Source: Spirochaetia bacterium (GTDB lineage: Bacteria > Spirochaetota > Spirochaetia > Treponematales > Breznakiellaceae). From it: a DNA stretch of 15,264 bases. A program made the translations under genes and the position numbers. Location of the stretch: positions 1 to 15,264 of the forward strand of contig BOBI01000042.1 in the NCBI GenBank assembly GCA_026002305.1. The letters are read 5' to 3'. A model generated the notes under the pieces. It worked only from the letters and a program-made list of their open reading frames with translations. It ran no database searches and had not been told where the DNA came from. Positions 1-7,177 of the stretch are shown here, piece by piece. Position 1 is the first letter of the stretch, and every line of letters begins with the position of its first letter.

Positions 1-704
1 TGAATGACAAACAGGTTATTTTAGTTGTTGATGATGAGGTAAAGATTTTAAAACTTGTCAAATCTTATCTTGAAAACAGCGGCTTTGACGCAGTCTGCGC
101 GGAAAACGGCAAGACGGCTCTCGAATTTTTTGAACAATCCCTTGCCGCGCAAAATCCTATTTCTTTAATCCTTTTGGACATAATGCTGCCGGATATTTCG
201 GGCGTTGACTTGTGTAAAAAAATACGCGCCCTCTCCGCTGTACCAATCATTATGCTTACGGCAAAAGTTGATGAGCAGACAATTATCAATGCTTTGAATA
301 CCGGCGCCGACGATTATGTCCGCAAGCCTTTTAGCCCGCGCGAGCTTGTTGCCCGTCTTAAAGCGGTGCTGCGGCGGCAGTCAGGCGGAAAAAGCGGCAG
401 TCAGGCGATTCTTGCACATAACGGTTTAGTGGTGGATACAGAAAAATGCAGGGTGAAGCGCGACGGTGTGGAAATAACGCTTACAAAGAATGAGTACAAA
501 ATTCTCTTGCTGCTTATGTCACGCATTGCAAAAATATGGACACGCGATGAAATTATCGAAAAAGCGTTAGGTGATGACTTTGACGGCTTTGACCGCGCCG
601 TTGACACACACATAAAAAATCTGCGTCAAAAAATAGAACCGGATTCCAAGAACCCGCGATACATCGAAACGGTCTACGGCATGGGTTACAGATTTGCGGA
701 ATGA
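1..704 (+). CDS. OmpR/PhoB-family response regulator (5' end one base outside window)
   Basis: Two-component response regulator, probably a cytoplasmic transcription factor. The reading frame is open from the left edge. The first two bases (tg) would complete an xTG start codon lying at -1, giving about 234 residues, a normal length for the family. The receiver domain (about residues 5-125) shows the acidic pair in VVDDE, the phospho-acceptor Asp60 in LLDIMLPD, Thr87 in MLTAK and Lys109 in VRKPF. A winged-helix DNA-binding domain (about 138-234) ends in the family's VYGMGYRF signature. No histidine kinase is present, so the partner is either upstream of the window or encoded elsewhere. The gene ends 87 bp from a convergent binding-protein gene, with two hairpins between them. 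Confidence in the family is high; target genes and signal are unknown. Confidence 0.93.
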   Translation, partial: NDKQVILVVDDEVKILKLVKSYLENSGFDAVCAENGKTALEFFEQSLAAQNPISLILLDIMLPDISGVDLCKKIRALSAVPIIMLTAKVDEQTIINALNTGADDYVRKPFSPRELVARLKAVLRRQSGGKSGSQAILAHNGLVVDTEKCRVKRDGVEITLTKNEYKILLLLMSRIAKIWTRDEIIEKALGDDFDGFDRAVDTHIKNLRQKIEPDSKNPRYIETVYGMGYRFAE

Positions 705-736
705 TTAGCGATACACACAAAATGTGTATCGCTAAT
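704..736 (+). terminator. Hairpin after response regulator, likely terminator
   Basis: A perfect 14-bp inverted repeat (704-717 with 723-736) with a 5-nt CAAAA loop begins at the last base of the stop codon. No T-run follows, so it may act as a transcript-end stabiliser or as part of a bidirectional terminator between the two converging genes. Confidence 0.6.
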
Positions 737-738
737 GA

Positions 739-766
739 AATACCTCGCCTTAAAGGGCGAGGTATT
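739..766. terminator. Second hairpin between converging genes
   Basis: An 11-bp perfect stem (739-749 with 756-766) with a 6-nt loop lies 2 nt after the first hairpin. It could end the minus-strand binding-protein transcript. Its core CCTCGCC/GGCGAGG recurs at 14393-14412. Confidence 0.55.
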
Positions 767-790
767 AAACCCCACGGGGATTAAACTAAT

Positions 791-1921
791 TTATGGATTT
801 ACGGTTGTTTTGTAAACAGTTTCGAGTTTGCTGCCGTTTTTAACAAGTTCCACAATTACGGCGGATTTAACGGGGTTGTGTTTGACATCGAACGAAAGAT
901 TGCCGGTTAAGTAAGCGCCGTTTGTTGAAGCTAGGGCATCGCGGATTGCGGCGGTATTGTCGGCGCTGCCTACTTTTTCGATGGCATCGCGCAGCAGGTA
1001 CATTGAATCGTAGCCGAGCGCGGCAAACGAGACGGGCACGCTTTTGTATTTAGCCTGATAAGATTTGACAAAGTTTACTACGCGCGGCTCGGTGGAATCG
1101 GCGGCGTAGTGGTTGGAGTAGAATCCGTTAAGTACTTCGTCGCCGGCATTTTCGGTAAGACCGTCCCAGCCGTCCCCGCCTACGATTGGTGAGTTGATAC
1201 CTTTTGCGCGGAGTTGTTTTGCTATTAACGCAACGGTTGAATAGTAATCGGGAAGGTATACTACGTCGGGATTTGTGGCTCCGATTTTTGTAATCTGCGC
1301 GTTAAAATCGACATCGCCTGTGTTATAGGATTCTGTTGCCACAACCTGGCTGCCTTTCCCTTCGATGGTTTTTACAAAGTTGTCTTTTAGGCCTACGGAA
1401 TAATCGTTGCCAATGTCGTATAACACGGCAGCGCGTTTTGCGCCAAGGTTTTCAACTGCAAAAAGGCCGCCGACAGTGCCTTGGAACGGGTCGATAAAGC
1501 AGGCGCGGAAGATATAATCACCGGCATCGGTAACGGATTCCGCAGTGGCGGCGGGCGCGATAAGGACTACCTTCTGAGCCTGCGCTTTAGATGTAATGGC
1601 TATTGTACAGCCGGATGTAAGACTGCCGATAATCGTCTTAACTTTGTCTTTTGCTGTTAACTTGTTGTATGCGTTGACCGTTTTTTCTGCGTTACCTTCG
1701 TCATCCTCGGAGATAAGCTCCACCTGTTTGCCCAAAATACCGCCTTTTGCGTTGATTTCGTCAAGGGCAAGCAATATGCCATTACGGGCTTCTACGCCGT
1801 AAACTGCCACAGGGCCGGAAAGCGGAAATATGCCGCCAACTTTAATGGTGTCGGATTTTGCTTTACACCCCGCCGCCAAAAGCGCCGCACAACAGATTGC
1901 GGCAAAAAGAGTTTTCTTCAT
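791..1921 (-). CDS. Branched-chain amino acid-type ABC substrate-binding lipoprotein
   Basis: Extracytoplasmic ligand-binding protein of the LivJ/LivK type (periplasmic binding protein type 1 fold, Peripla_BP_6). It would capture a small ligand such as Leu/Ile/Val or a related amide and pass it to an ABC permease. The 376 residues start with a lipoprotein signal (MKKTLF, hydrophobic core, LAAGC with Cys19). The mature N-terminus IKVGGIFPLSGP is a family hallmark, and the ring of conserved segments (ALDEINAKGG, then GSLTSGCT, then VVYLPDY) is full length. The ATG has a GGAGG site 11 nt upstream (1933-1937). No LivH/M/F/G partner is in the window. The nearby permeases are of the polar amino acid class, which normally uses a different binding-protein fold, so this gene is probably an orphan. 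The exact ligand cannot be read from sequence. Confidence 0.92.
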   Translation of the reverse strand: MKKTLFAAICCAALLAAGCKAKSDTIKVGGIFPLSGPVAVYGVEARNGILLALDEINAKGGILGKQVELISEDDEGNAEKTVNAYNKLTAKDKVKTIIGSLTSGCTIAITSKAQAQKVVLIAPAATAESVTDAGDYIFRACFIDPFQGTVGGLFAVENLGAKRAAVLYDIGNDYSVGLKDNFVKTIEGKGSQVVATESYNTGDVDFNAQITKIGATNPDVVYLPDYYSTVALIAKQLRAKGINSPIVGGDGWDGLTENAGDEVLNGFYSNHYAADSTEPRVVNFVKSYQAKYKSVPVSFAALGYDSMYLLRDAIEKVGSADNTAAIRDALASTNGAYLTGNLSFDVKHNPVKSAVIVELVKNGSKLETVYKTTVNP

Positions 1922-1956
1922 TTTTTAATTTTCCTCCAATTAAGAATATTTCCTAA

Positions 1957-1985
1957 ACTATACTTGATTTATCAATTTTGTTAAA
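1957..1985 (-). promoter_or_regulatory. Possible promoter of the binding-protein gene
   Basis: On the minus strand TATAGT (1962-1957) is a good -10 box, with a weak TTTAAC (1985-1980) 17 nt upstream. It sits about 35 nt from the start codon. The -35 match is poor, so this is tentative. Confidence 0.35.
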
Positions 1986-2019
1986 TCGGTAAGCCGCTGC
2001 CTTTCCGAGGTGAATCAAA

Positions 2020-2064
2020 GACGGGCAGTCCCATTAACCCTGATATTTTAGGGCAGCCCCCGTC
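2020..2064. repeat. Nested hairpin with repeated GGGCAGYCCC
   Basis: An outer stem (2020-2025 with 2059-2064) encloses CCCT/AGGG (2038-2041 with 2050-2053). The ten-base motif GGGCAGTCCC (2023-2032) recurs as GGGCAGCCCC (2051-2060). It lies in the 209-nt gap between the divergent binding-protein and FMN-binding genes. It may be a small repetitive element or part of a leader. Nothing else is recognisable in this gap. Confidence 0.4.
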
Positions 2065-2145
2065 AAATATCACGACTTTTAGAAAAAACCGGCATTTTGC
2101 CCAAAATGTTAGAAGCGCCGTGCATAACAGATGCCTATGTATGTT

Positions 2146-3066
2146 ATGAAAAAGAAATTGTTTTTAGTCGCTGTTATTATAAGTTTGTTTTCCGCCTGCT
2201 TAACATGGCAGGGGGTTGTGCGGTTTATGGCTGGTGTTTGGAAAGGCAGCGCCGAAGGGTACGGCGGGCCAATCACCGTGTCGGTGGAAACCGACGCGTC
2301 ATCAATATTGGACATTCGTGTAATAGAACATCACGAGGATCCATTCATAGGCGGCGAAGCACTCCGCGAGCTTATTGATGCTGTTCTGGAAGAAGATTCA
2401 ACCGATGTTGACGCAATATCCGGCGCCAGCATAACAAGTACCGGTTTTTTAGAAGCTGTTGATAACGCGCTCATCTCCGCAAAATTGACGCCCGTCGCCG
2501 CTGCAACGGCAGACGTAATAAAAATTGAACCTGTTCAAACTAAAGTTTCAATAATAGAAGCTGTAACAAGTGATGATAATATTGCCGCCGCCCAAGCGTT
2601 AAACGAAGTTAACGATCTCAATGTTGATATTGCGGACATTGATATTGCGTCCATTGAGATTGCGTCCAACGAAATTGCGCGTAACGATGATCAACAAATT
2701 AAAGATGAAGTAACGCCTTCCTTTGCAGCAGCGCCTGTGGCAGCAGAACAATCGCCATTTCCCACGCCAAACGAACAGAAGCAGCAAATTCCGGACGTTC
2801 AAGATGCCCCGGACAAAAAAAACAAAGACGGCTTTGATTACCGTATCTCCACCTGTATCTTTGGCATTTTGTTTTTGTTAAGTCTTTTTGGCAAGACGGC
2901 GAACAATACAGGAAAGCGAGAAATTGATGACAAAATAAACAAGCGCGATAAAAATGAAAATTACGAAAATATGAGCGGTGGTAATGGTAACTTTTTGAGG
3001 AAGGCTGCTCATCAATACTTTAGAATTAAAGAAAAATTCCGCTATGGCAAATTGAGCAAGAAATGA
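2146..3066 (+). CDS. FMN-binding domain protein with C-terminal membrane segment
   Basis: Exported protein with one FMN-binding domain of the RnfG/NqrC/NosR type. Residue numbers here count from the upstream in-frame ATG at 2131. The flavinylation motif DAISGASITS (94-103) predicts FMN attached to Thr102 by an ApbE transferase. The start is set at ATG 2146 because it opens a compact signal sequence, MKKKLFLVAVIISLFSAC, which may be a relaxed spirochaetal lipobox; ATGs at 2131 and 2137 are alternatives. No clear Shine-Dalgarno is seen. After the domain comes an acidic, low-complexity linker with a fourfold (D/E)IA repeat, then a membrane segment (ISTCIFGILFLLSLFG) and a basic tail. The last 189 nt are antisense to the convergent permease gene. 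It probably serves extracytoplasmic electron transfer; the partner is unknown. Confidence 0.75.
   Translation: MKKKLFLVAVIISLFSACLTWQGVVRFMAGVWKGSAEGYGGPITVSVETDASSILDIRVIEHHEDPFIGGEALRELIDAVLEEDSTDVDAISGASITSTGFLEAVDNALISAKLTPVAAATADVIKIEPVQTKVSIIEAVTSDDNIAAAQALNEVNDLNVDIADIDIASIEIASNEIARNDDQQIKDEVTPSFAAAPVAAEQSPFPTPNEQKQQIPDVQDAPDKKNKDGFDYRISTCIFGILFLLSLFGKTANNTGKREIDDKINKRDKNENYENMSGGNGNFLRKAAHQYFRIKEKFRYGKLSKK
2626..2685 (+). repeat. Four 15-bp coding repeats in the FMN-protein linker
   Basis: Units at 2626, 2641, 2656 and 2671 encode DIADI, DIASI, EIASN and EIARN. The third base and the end of each unit drift, which suggests old slippage within the linker. Confidence 0.75.
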
Positions 3067-3555
3067 CGTGTCTTTTACCGTTGTGATAATTTGGCTCATA
3101 AGCGACGGAACGATCCGTTTAAAGCACTGCGGCAGGACAATGTATAACAGCAGCTGTATAAAATTAAAACCCTGCGAGCGCGCCGCCTCGAACTGCCCTT
3201 TCGCCACCGAATTAAGACCGCCGCGCACTATTTCGGCAATAACCGACGATGTGTAAAGAATCAGCGCCAGTGTGCCGCGGCTTGTTGCCGTGCCAAAGTG
3301 CAGCATAAAAACACAAACAAGAATCCACAGTAACAACGGTGTGTTTCTGAATATCTCTATATAAACCGACGCGATTTTTCCAAATACTTTTTTGTCATAA
3401 TTTCTACATATAGCCAGAATTGTTCCGAATATTACGCTTATCAAAACGGTGCTTACAGAAATAAGAAGCGTCCCCATTAGGCCTCGCAAAAGGAAATGAA
3501 CATTACCTGCGGTAAAAATATCTTTAAAAATTTGCGGCAGCAAAACTTCAGTCAT
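2878..3555 (-). CDS. Polar amino acid ABC transporter permease (HisM/GlnP family), second of pair
   Basis: Inner-membrane permease of a polar amino acid uptake ABC transporter, 225 residues, full length for the family. An N-terminal TLLISVSTVLISVIFGTIL membrane segment is followed by EIFRNTPLLLWI, the family's FRNTP signature. The cytoplasmic EAA loop EAARSQGF contacts the ATPase, and further membrane helices reach the C-terminus. It begins inside the stop codon of the first permease (ATGA overlap at 3552-3555), so the two are translationally coupled and probably form a heterodimer. Neither the ATPase nor the binding protein is adjacent. Its 3' end overlaps the FMN-protein ORF on the other strand by 189 nt. 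The substrate (Glu, Gln, His, Arg or Cys type) cannot be told from the sequence. Confidence 0.92.
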   Translation of the reverse strand: MTEVLLPQIFKDIFTAGNVHFLLRGLMGTLLISVSTVLISVIFGTILAICRNYDKKVFGKIASVYIEIFRNTPLLLWILVCVFMLHFGTATSRGTLALILYTSSVIAEIVRGGLNSVAKGQFEAARSQGFNFIQLLLYIVLPQCFKRIVPSLMSQIITTVKDTSFLAQFAIAEFFFNSKVLMSSLPQKVTITTAHIFVIFIFIALVYFVINFSLSCIVRRLAKKT

Positions 3556-4265
3556 TGTTCAACCCCTACGAGTATTTCCGGCACAACAAGTTTGTCGCGG
3601 TTTTTTAAACGTTCTTCAAAATGGCGCGCCCATCTGGCAAGGGGAAAACACAGCATAAAGTACAACGCGCCGGTTACAACATAAGCCGGGCCGTAGCTTA
3701 GTGAGCCGTTTGATGCCCAACTGTCCGCGCGGTACATTAAATCGCCGCCCGCTATAAGCGCCAGCACCGATGTATTTTTCATAAGGTTGACGGCTTGGTT
3801 TGCAAGCGGCGGCAGAATAATTTTTACCGCCTGCGGCAAAATGATGTAAAACATTGATTGCAGATAGGAAAAGCCCTGCGAGCGCGCCGCCTCGAACTGC
3901 CCCTTTGATATTGAGGTAATGCCACCGCGGACAACTTCCGCGACATAAGCCCCGTGATAAATACCCACACCGATTATGCCGATGCTTATCACACCCATAT
4001 TCACGCCGACATACGGAAGCGCGTTGTAAAAAAAGAAAATCTGAATTACAAGAGGAGTATTCTGGAAAAATTCCGCATAAACACGCGCGGCTATTCTTAA
4101 CGGCTTTAAATGCGAAACCGAAAAAAGTCCGAAAATTACGCCAAGGACCAATGCCAGAATAAGCGCCGAAAGCGCTACAAATAGCGTAATACCGAAGCCT
4201 TGCAAGAATTGGTTATAATCCGCAAACAACCGGAGCCACCGCGCCGGTGAAAAAGGTCCGCCCAT
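3552..4265 (-). CDS. Polar amino acid ABC transporter permease (HisM/GlnP family), first of pair
   Basis: Companion permease of 237 residues. It has the membrane segment FGITLFVALSALILALVLG, the EFFQNTPLVIQIFFFYNALP signature with its NTP core, and the EAA loop EAARSQGFSYLQ. An in-frame stop lies just upstream of ATG 4265 (TAA at 4277-4275) and no other start codon is available, which fixes the start. There is no obvious Shine-Dalgarno. It is divergent from the aminopeptidase-like gene, with 74 nt between them. The EAA loop shares 29 identical nucleotides with the second permease (3170-3198 and 3874-3902), which fits an old tandem duplication under strong constraint or local conversion. Confidence 0.92.
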   Translation of the reverse strand: MGGPFSPARWLRLFADYNQFLQGFGITLFVALSALILALVLGVIFGLFSVSHLKPLRIAARVYAEFFQNTPLVIQIFFFYNALPYVGVNMGVISIGIIGVGIYHGAYVAEVVRGGITSISKGQFEAARSQGFSYLQSMFYIILPQAVKIILPPLANQAVNLMKNTSVLALIAGGDLMYRADSWASNGSLSYGPAYVVTGALYFMLCFPLARWARHFEERLKNRDKLVVPEILVGVEQ

Positions 4266-4339
4266 GCGTTTAGATTAGATGTTCATGCAATAATAGTCCA
4301 TAGCTTTAAATCCGTCCCAAAAAAGTATATCATATAATA

Positions 4340-5455
4340 ATGAAGTTGTACATTTTACCGGTTCTGTTTTCCGCGGTTTGCGTTCTTGTTTTTTCGTTGA
4401 TGCTTTCCGGGTGTTATACGCTTACACAGGGTGGAATTCTGTTGGGCTATCTTGGCCGTGCCGTGCCGCTTGAATCAATAAATGATAACAGTTCAACCGA
4501 TGGCGGTTCAAGCGGAGATGCGCAGGATGCGGAAAAGAAAAAGCTATTTGTAGAAAATGTTCATAGGGTCAGGCAATTTGCAATAAATGAGCTTGGCTTA
4601 AAAGAAACAAAAAATTATACAAAATATGTTAAGATAGACAATGACTATTTAGCGGCTATAGTTTCCGCCTGCGATAAAGATAAATTCAACACACATAAGT
4701 GGAGCTTTCCGGTTATCGGACAAGTTCCATACAAAGGGTTTTTTCGCCTTGACGATGCAAAAAAGGAAGCGGATAAACTAAAGAAAAAAAATCTTGATGT
4801 GCTGATACGTCCTGTTGATGCATTTAGTACACTAGGCTGGTTTAACGATCCAATCTATTCGTTCATGCTTGATTATTCAGATTACGCAATGGCAGACCTT
4901 ATCATTCATGAATCATTTCACGCGACACTTTTCTTAAAAAACAAAGTTCAGTTTAACGAGGAGATTGCTGAATTCATCGGCGGTGAAGGCGCGCGTTTGT
5001 ATATGGAAAAAATGTACGGAAAAGACAACAAGCAAATAAGAGACATGGAAGAGAGCAAAACGGATAACGCCGCCTTTGTTAAGTTTATTCAAGGTATGAT
5101 AAAAGCGTTAGACGAAGTTTATAACAGTGGTGTATCAATAGAAGAAAAACTTTTGTCAAAAGAGAAGATTATTGCCGGATCAAAAGAGCGGTTTAAAGAA
5201 AATTATGATTCCATGTTTTTAACAGACCGCTATAAAAACTTCGTTAATGTTGAAGTGAATAATGCATACTTGGAATTATACCGGTTGTACTATGACGGCG
5301 GCAGCGCGTTAAAAGAATTATACGAAGCGCATGGCAGTAATCTTACAAATTTTATTAATGCGGCAAAAAAACTAACAGGAAAGGGCGACCCCATGGAGCA
5401 GCTTAAAACAGAGCTTTCAAAATTAGCGGCGATTGGGATCGAACCAATGACCTAG
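4340..5455 (+). CDS. Predicted zinc aminopeptidase lipoprotein (COG4324-like)
   Basis: Predicted lipid-anchored metallopeptidase of 371 residues resembling the 'predicted aminopeptidase' family (COG4324). The signal sequence ends in a lipobox, MLSGC (Cys25). The family segment STLGWFNDPI (about 163-171) precedes the zinc site HESFH (190-194, HExxH), and FNEEIAEFIGGEGA (205-218) supplies the likely third ligand Glu. The C-terminal half is helical and charged. The final residues, AAIGIEPMT, are encoded by the reverse complement of a tRNA gene, so the natural C-terminus may have been altered when the two came together. No Shine-Dalgarno precedes ATG 4340, and a TATAAT box ends 1 nt before it, so the mRNA may be leaderless or the true promoter may lie a little upstream. 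Substrate is unknown. Confidence 0.82.
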   Translation: MKLYILPVLFSAVCVLVFSLMLSGCYTLTQGGILLGYLGRAVPLESINDNSSTDGGSSGDAQDAEKKKLFVENVHRVRQFAINELGLKETKNYTKYVKIDNDYLAAIVSACDKDKFNTHKWSFPVIGQVPYKGFFRLDDAKKEADKLKKKNLDVLIRPVDAFSTLGWFNDPIYSFMLDYSDYAMADLIIHESFHATLFLKNKVQFNEEIAEFIGGEGARLYMEKMYGKDNKQIRDMEESKTDNAAFVKFIQGMIKALDEVYNSGVSIEEKLLSKEKIIAGSKERFKENYDSMFLTDRYKNFVNVEVNNAYLELYRLYYDGGSALKELYEAHGSNLTNFINAAKKLTGKGDPMEQLKTELSKLAAIGIEPMT

Positions 5456-5496
5456 AGGATATGAATCTCTTGCTCCACCAACTGAGCTACGCCGCC
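5424..5496 (-). tRNA. tRNA with CAT anticodon (Met, or Ile2)
   Basis: Folded by eye on the minus strand. Acceptor stem GGCGGCG pairs with CGCCGCT (closing G1-U72 wobble). D arm is GCTC/GAGC. The anticodon arm has loop TTCATAT with anticodon CAT. The variable loop is AGGTC, and a perfect T arm ATTGG/CCAAT carries TTCGATC. Total is 73 nt including discriminator A. The anticodon stem has an A-C mismatch at 31-39. CCA is not encoded. Elongator Met is the simplest reading; a lysidine-modified Ile2 tRNA also carries CAT and cannot be excluded. An initiator is less likely because position 1-72 is not the usual C-A mismatch. Confidence 0.9.
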
Positions 5497-5506
5497 GTTT
5501 AGAAAA

Positions 5507-5536
5507 ATCCTAGCAAAGCATGGGCGCCCCTGTCAA
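5507..5536 (-). promoter_or_regulatory. Strong sigma70-type promoter for the tRNA
   Basis: On the minus strand a perfect TTGACA (5536-5531) and TAGGAT (5512-5507) are separated by 18 nt and lie just upstream of the tRNA 5' end. The GC-rich spacing and position suit a stable-RNA promoter. Confidence 0.75.
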
Positions 5537-5549
5537 GGCGGGGACCGGC

Positions 5550-5582
5550 GGCGCTTGGCGGACAGCGCGCCCTATCTTTTTT
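5550..5582 (+). terminator. Weak terminator candidate downstream of the aminopeptidase gene
   Basis: A short GC stem (GCGCT 5551-5555 with AGCGC 5564-5568, or GGCGC with GCGCC at 5567-5571) is followed by T6 at 5577-5582. It lies beyond the tRNA, so plus-strand transcripts would run antisense through the tRNA before ending here. Confidence 0.35.
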
Positions 5583-5585
5583 GTG

Positions 5586-5614
5586 TTGCCTTTTAGCTGT
5601 AATATTGGTTTAAT
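5586..5614 (+). promoter_or_regulatory. Possible promoter for the SurA-like gene and nusB
   Basis: TTGCCT (5586-5591) lies 17 nt upstream of TTTAAT (5609-5614), about 30 nt before the start codon. Match quality is moderate. Confidence 0.4.
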
Positions 5615-5644
5615 ATAAAAGACTTAAAAAAATAAGGTAGTTTC

Positions 5645-6712
5645 ATGAGAAAAAGATTATTGACTTTATTGTTAATTTTAGTGTGCGGCGGGGCAGCTTT
5701 TACCCAAACTGATTTGCAAACGATTGCGACGGTAAAACTTGCCGCAAAAACTGAAGCAATTTCGGTAAAGCAGTTAAAAGCGGAAGTTGCGACTCTGGAA
5801 AAGGCGGAGGGCCGGTCTTTGACGATTGCGGAGCGGAAGCAAGTTTTGGACCGCATGATAAACGAAAAACTTGTTTTGCAGGCCGCGGAAAGAGAAAACC
5901 TTGTTGCCACGGACGGGGAAGTAACCAGGCAAATTGAGGACATGAGGGCTCAGGCGACGCGGGCTAACGGGGGAAAGACTCCTACCGATTCGGAATTGGC
6001 GGCGGCAATAAAACAGCAAACCGGCATGGATCTTCCCGCGTTTAGAGCGGAGGCGAAGAAAACAATTACTTTTCAGAAATACCTTGCCGCAAAAAAGCGT
6101 TCAACTTTTGATGAATTAAAAGAGCCTACCGATGCGGAAGTAAACAGGTATTATAATTTACACGAGGCGGAATTGGTTCAGCCGGAGAGGTTAAAGTTTG
6201 CGGCGATTTTGGTGCAGTATAAGACCGATTTGGAAAGGGCAAAGTCGAGGGAACTTGCAAATAGTCTCTATAGGGAAATAAACGGCAGTGCGAATGCATT
6301 CGATCAAAAGGTGGCGCTTGGGCAGATGCAGGGTTCGGCGTATCTTGCCGACGATACAGGTGAGTTGCCTAAAAATGAGTATGCCATACAGCAATTCGGC
6401 GAACCATTTGTGAATGCGGTTTTTTCTATGGAACAGGGAAAGATTTCTAATGTACTTGAAGTAACGGCATCTCCCACGGCAAGGGGTTTTTACATTGTAA
6501 AGGTTATGGGGAAATACCCCAAAGAATTCCTAAAAATAAACAGCATAATATCGTTACCCAATGGGGCAAAGGGTACGGTAAGGGACTACATTGCGGCTAT
6601 GATTTATCAGGAAGCACAGCAAAGGTTGATAGTGCAGGCCACACAAGAGCTTGTTGACGAGCTTCGCGAAGGTAAAACTTTTACTGTTAATGAAGCTTAT
6701 TTAAACTACTAG
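5645..6712 (+). CDS. SurA-like exported chaperone / parvulin-type protein
   Basis: Exported folding factor of 355 residues resembling SurA/parvulin proteins, likely acting on outer-membrane or secreted proteins in the periplasm. A signal peptide (MRKRLLTLLLILVCGGAAFT) ends near residue 20. A helical SurA_N-type domain covers about 30-165 (the VLDRMINEKLVLQAAE segment is typical), and a parvulin-like region follows from about 175 to 300, ending in ARGFYIVKVMGKYP. The strand that normally reads 'HILV' in active parvulins is here KFAAILV, so the usual catalytic His is missing and chaperone function may dominate. A moderate AAGG site (5634-5637) lies 7 nt upstream of ATG. nusB starts 1 nt after the stop, so the two are surely one operon. 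Confidence 0.8.
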   Translation: MRKRLLTLLLILVCGGAAFTQTDLQTIATVKLAAKTEAISVKQLKAEVATLEKAEGRSLTIAERKQVLDRMINEKLVLQAAERENLVATDGEVTRQIEDMRAQATRANGGKTPTDSELAAAIKQQTGMDLPAFRAEAKKTITFQKYLAAKKRSTFDELKEPTDAEVNRYYNLHEAELVQPERLKFAAILVQYKTDLERAKSRELANSLYREINGSANAFDQKVALGQMQGSAYLADDTGELPKNEYAIQQFGEPFVNAVFSMEQGKISNVLEVTASPTARGFYIVKVMGKYPKEFLKINSIISLPNGAKGTVRDYIAAMIYQEAQQRLIVQATQELVDELREGKTFTVNEAYLNY

Positions 6713-6713
6713 T

Positions 6714-7139
6714 ATGTCGCGTAGAAAAGGGCGGATTGCCGCTTTTCAAGCGCTTTATGCTTGGGAAGCGACGGCGGCCCCCTTGGACGAGTTGCTTGAA
6801 TTTAATTGGCCGCAAACCGCCGAAGCTGAAGAGTCAAAAATAAACGCCGGAACAAAGACTTTTGCCAGCCTTTTGGTAGCGGGCACCATCGAAAACATTA
6901 AAATCATAGACGAAAAGATAAAAGAAAACCTGCAGCATTGGGATTTTTCACGGCTTAAAAGGGTTGATGTTGCGATATTACGGATCAGTGTGTATTCGTT
7001 GTTGTTTCAACCGGATATTCCGCCGCAGGTGGTTATGGAAGAGGCGGTGAAGATTTCCATTGAGTACGGCGAAGACGAATCGTTCCGGTTCATAAACGGC
7101 ATTTTAAATACAATTAAGGAAAAGGTCTGCGGAAAATAA
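6714..7139 (+). CDS. nusB: Transcription antitermination protein NusB
   Basis: NusB, 141 residues, the usual length. It pairs with S10 (NusE) to bind boxA RNA and promotes antitermination in rRNA operons. The N-terminal RRKGRIAAFQALYAWE, the helical core with LKRVDVAILRISVYSLLF, and the C-terminal VMEEAVKISIEYGEDES followed by FINGIL are all family signatures. The start codon is 1 nt after the stop of the SurA-like gene, so translation is coupled; no separate Shine-Dalgarno is needed. No clear terminator follows before the hicA remnant. Confidence 0.97.
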   Translation: MSRRKGRIAAFQALYAWEATAAPLDELLEFNWPQTAEAEESKINAGTKTFASLLVAGTIENIKIIDEKIKENLQHWDFSRLKRVDVAILRISVYSLLFQPDIPPQVVMEEAVKISIEYGEDESFRFINGILNTIKEKVCGK

Positions 7140-7177
7140 TGCGCTTTCCATTTGGTCATCCGTTACCCCCCACTACT

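Noticed and set aside
2097..2378. Plus-strand frame of 93 codons overlapping the FMN-protein start
   Set aside because: Arg-rich out-of-frame shadow of the signal sequence and FMN domain, without a ribosome site.
5424..5496. Integration site of a mobile element at the tRNA
   Set aside because: No integrase and no duplicated tRNA 3' end are visible in the window.
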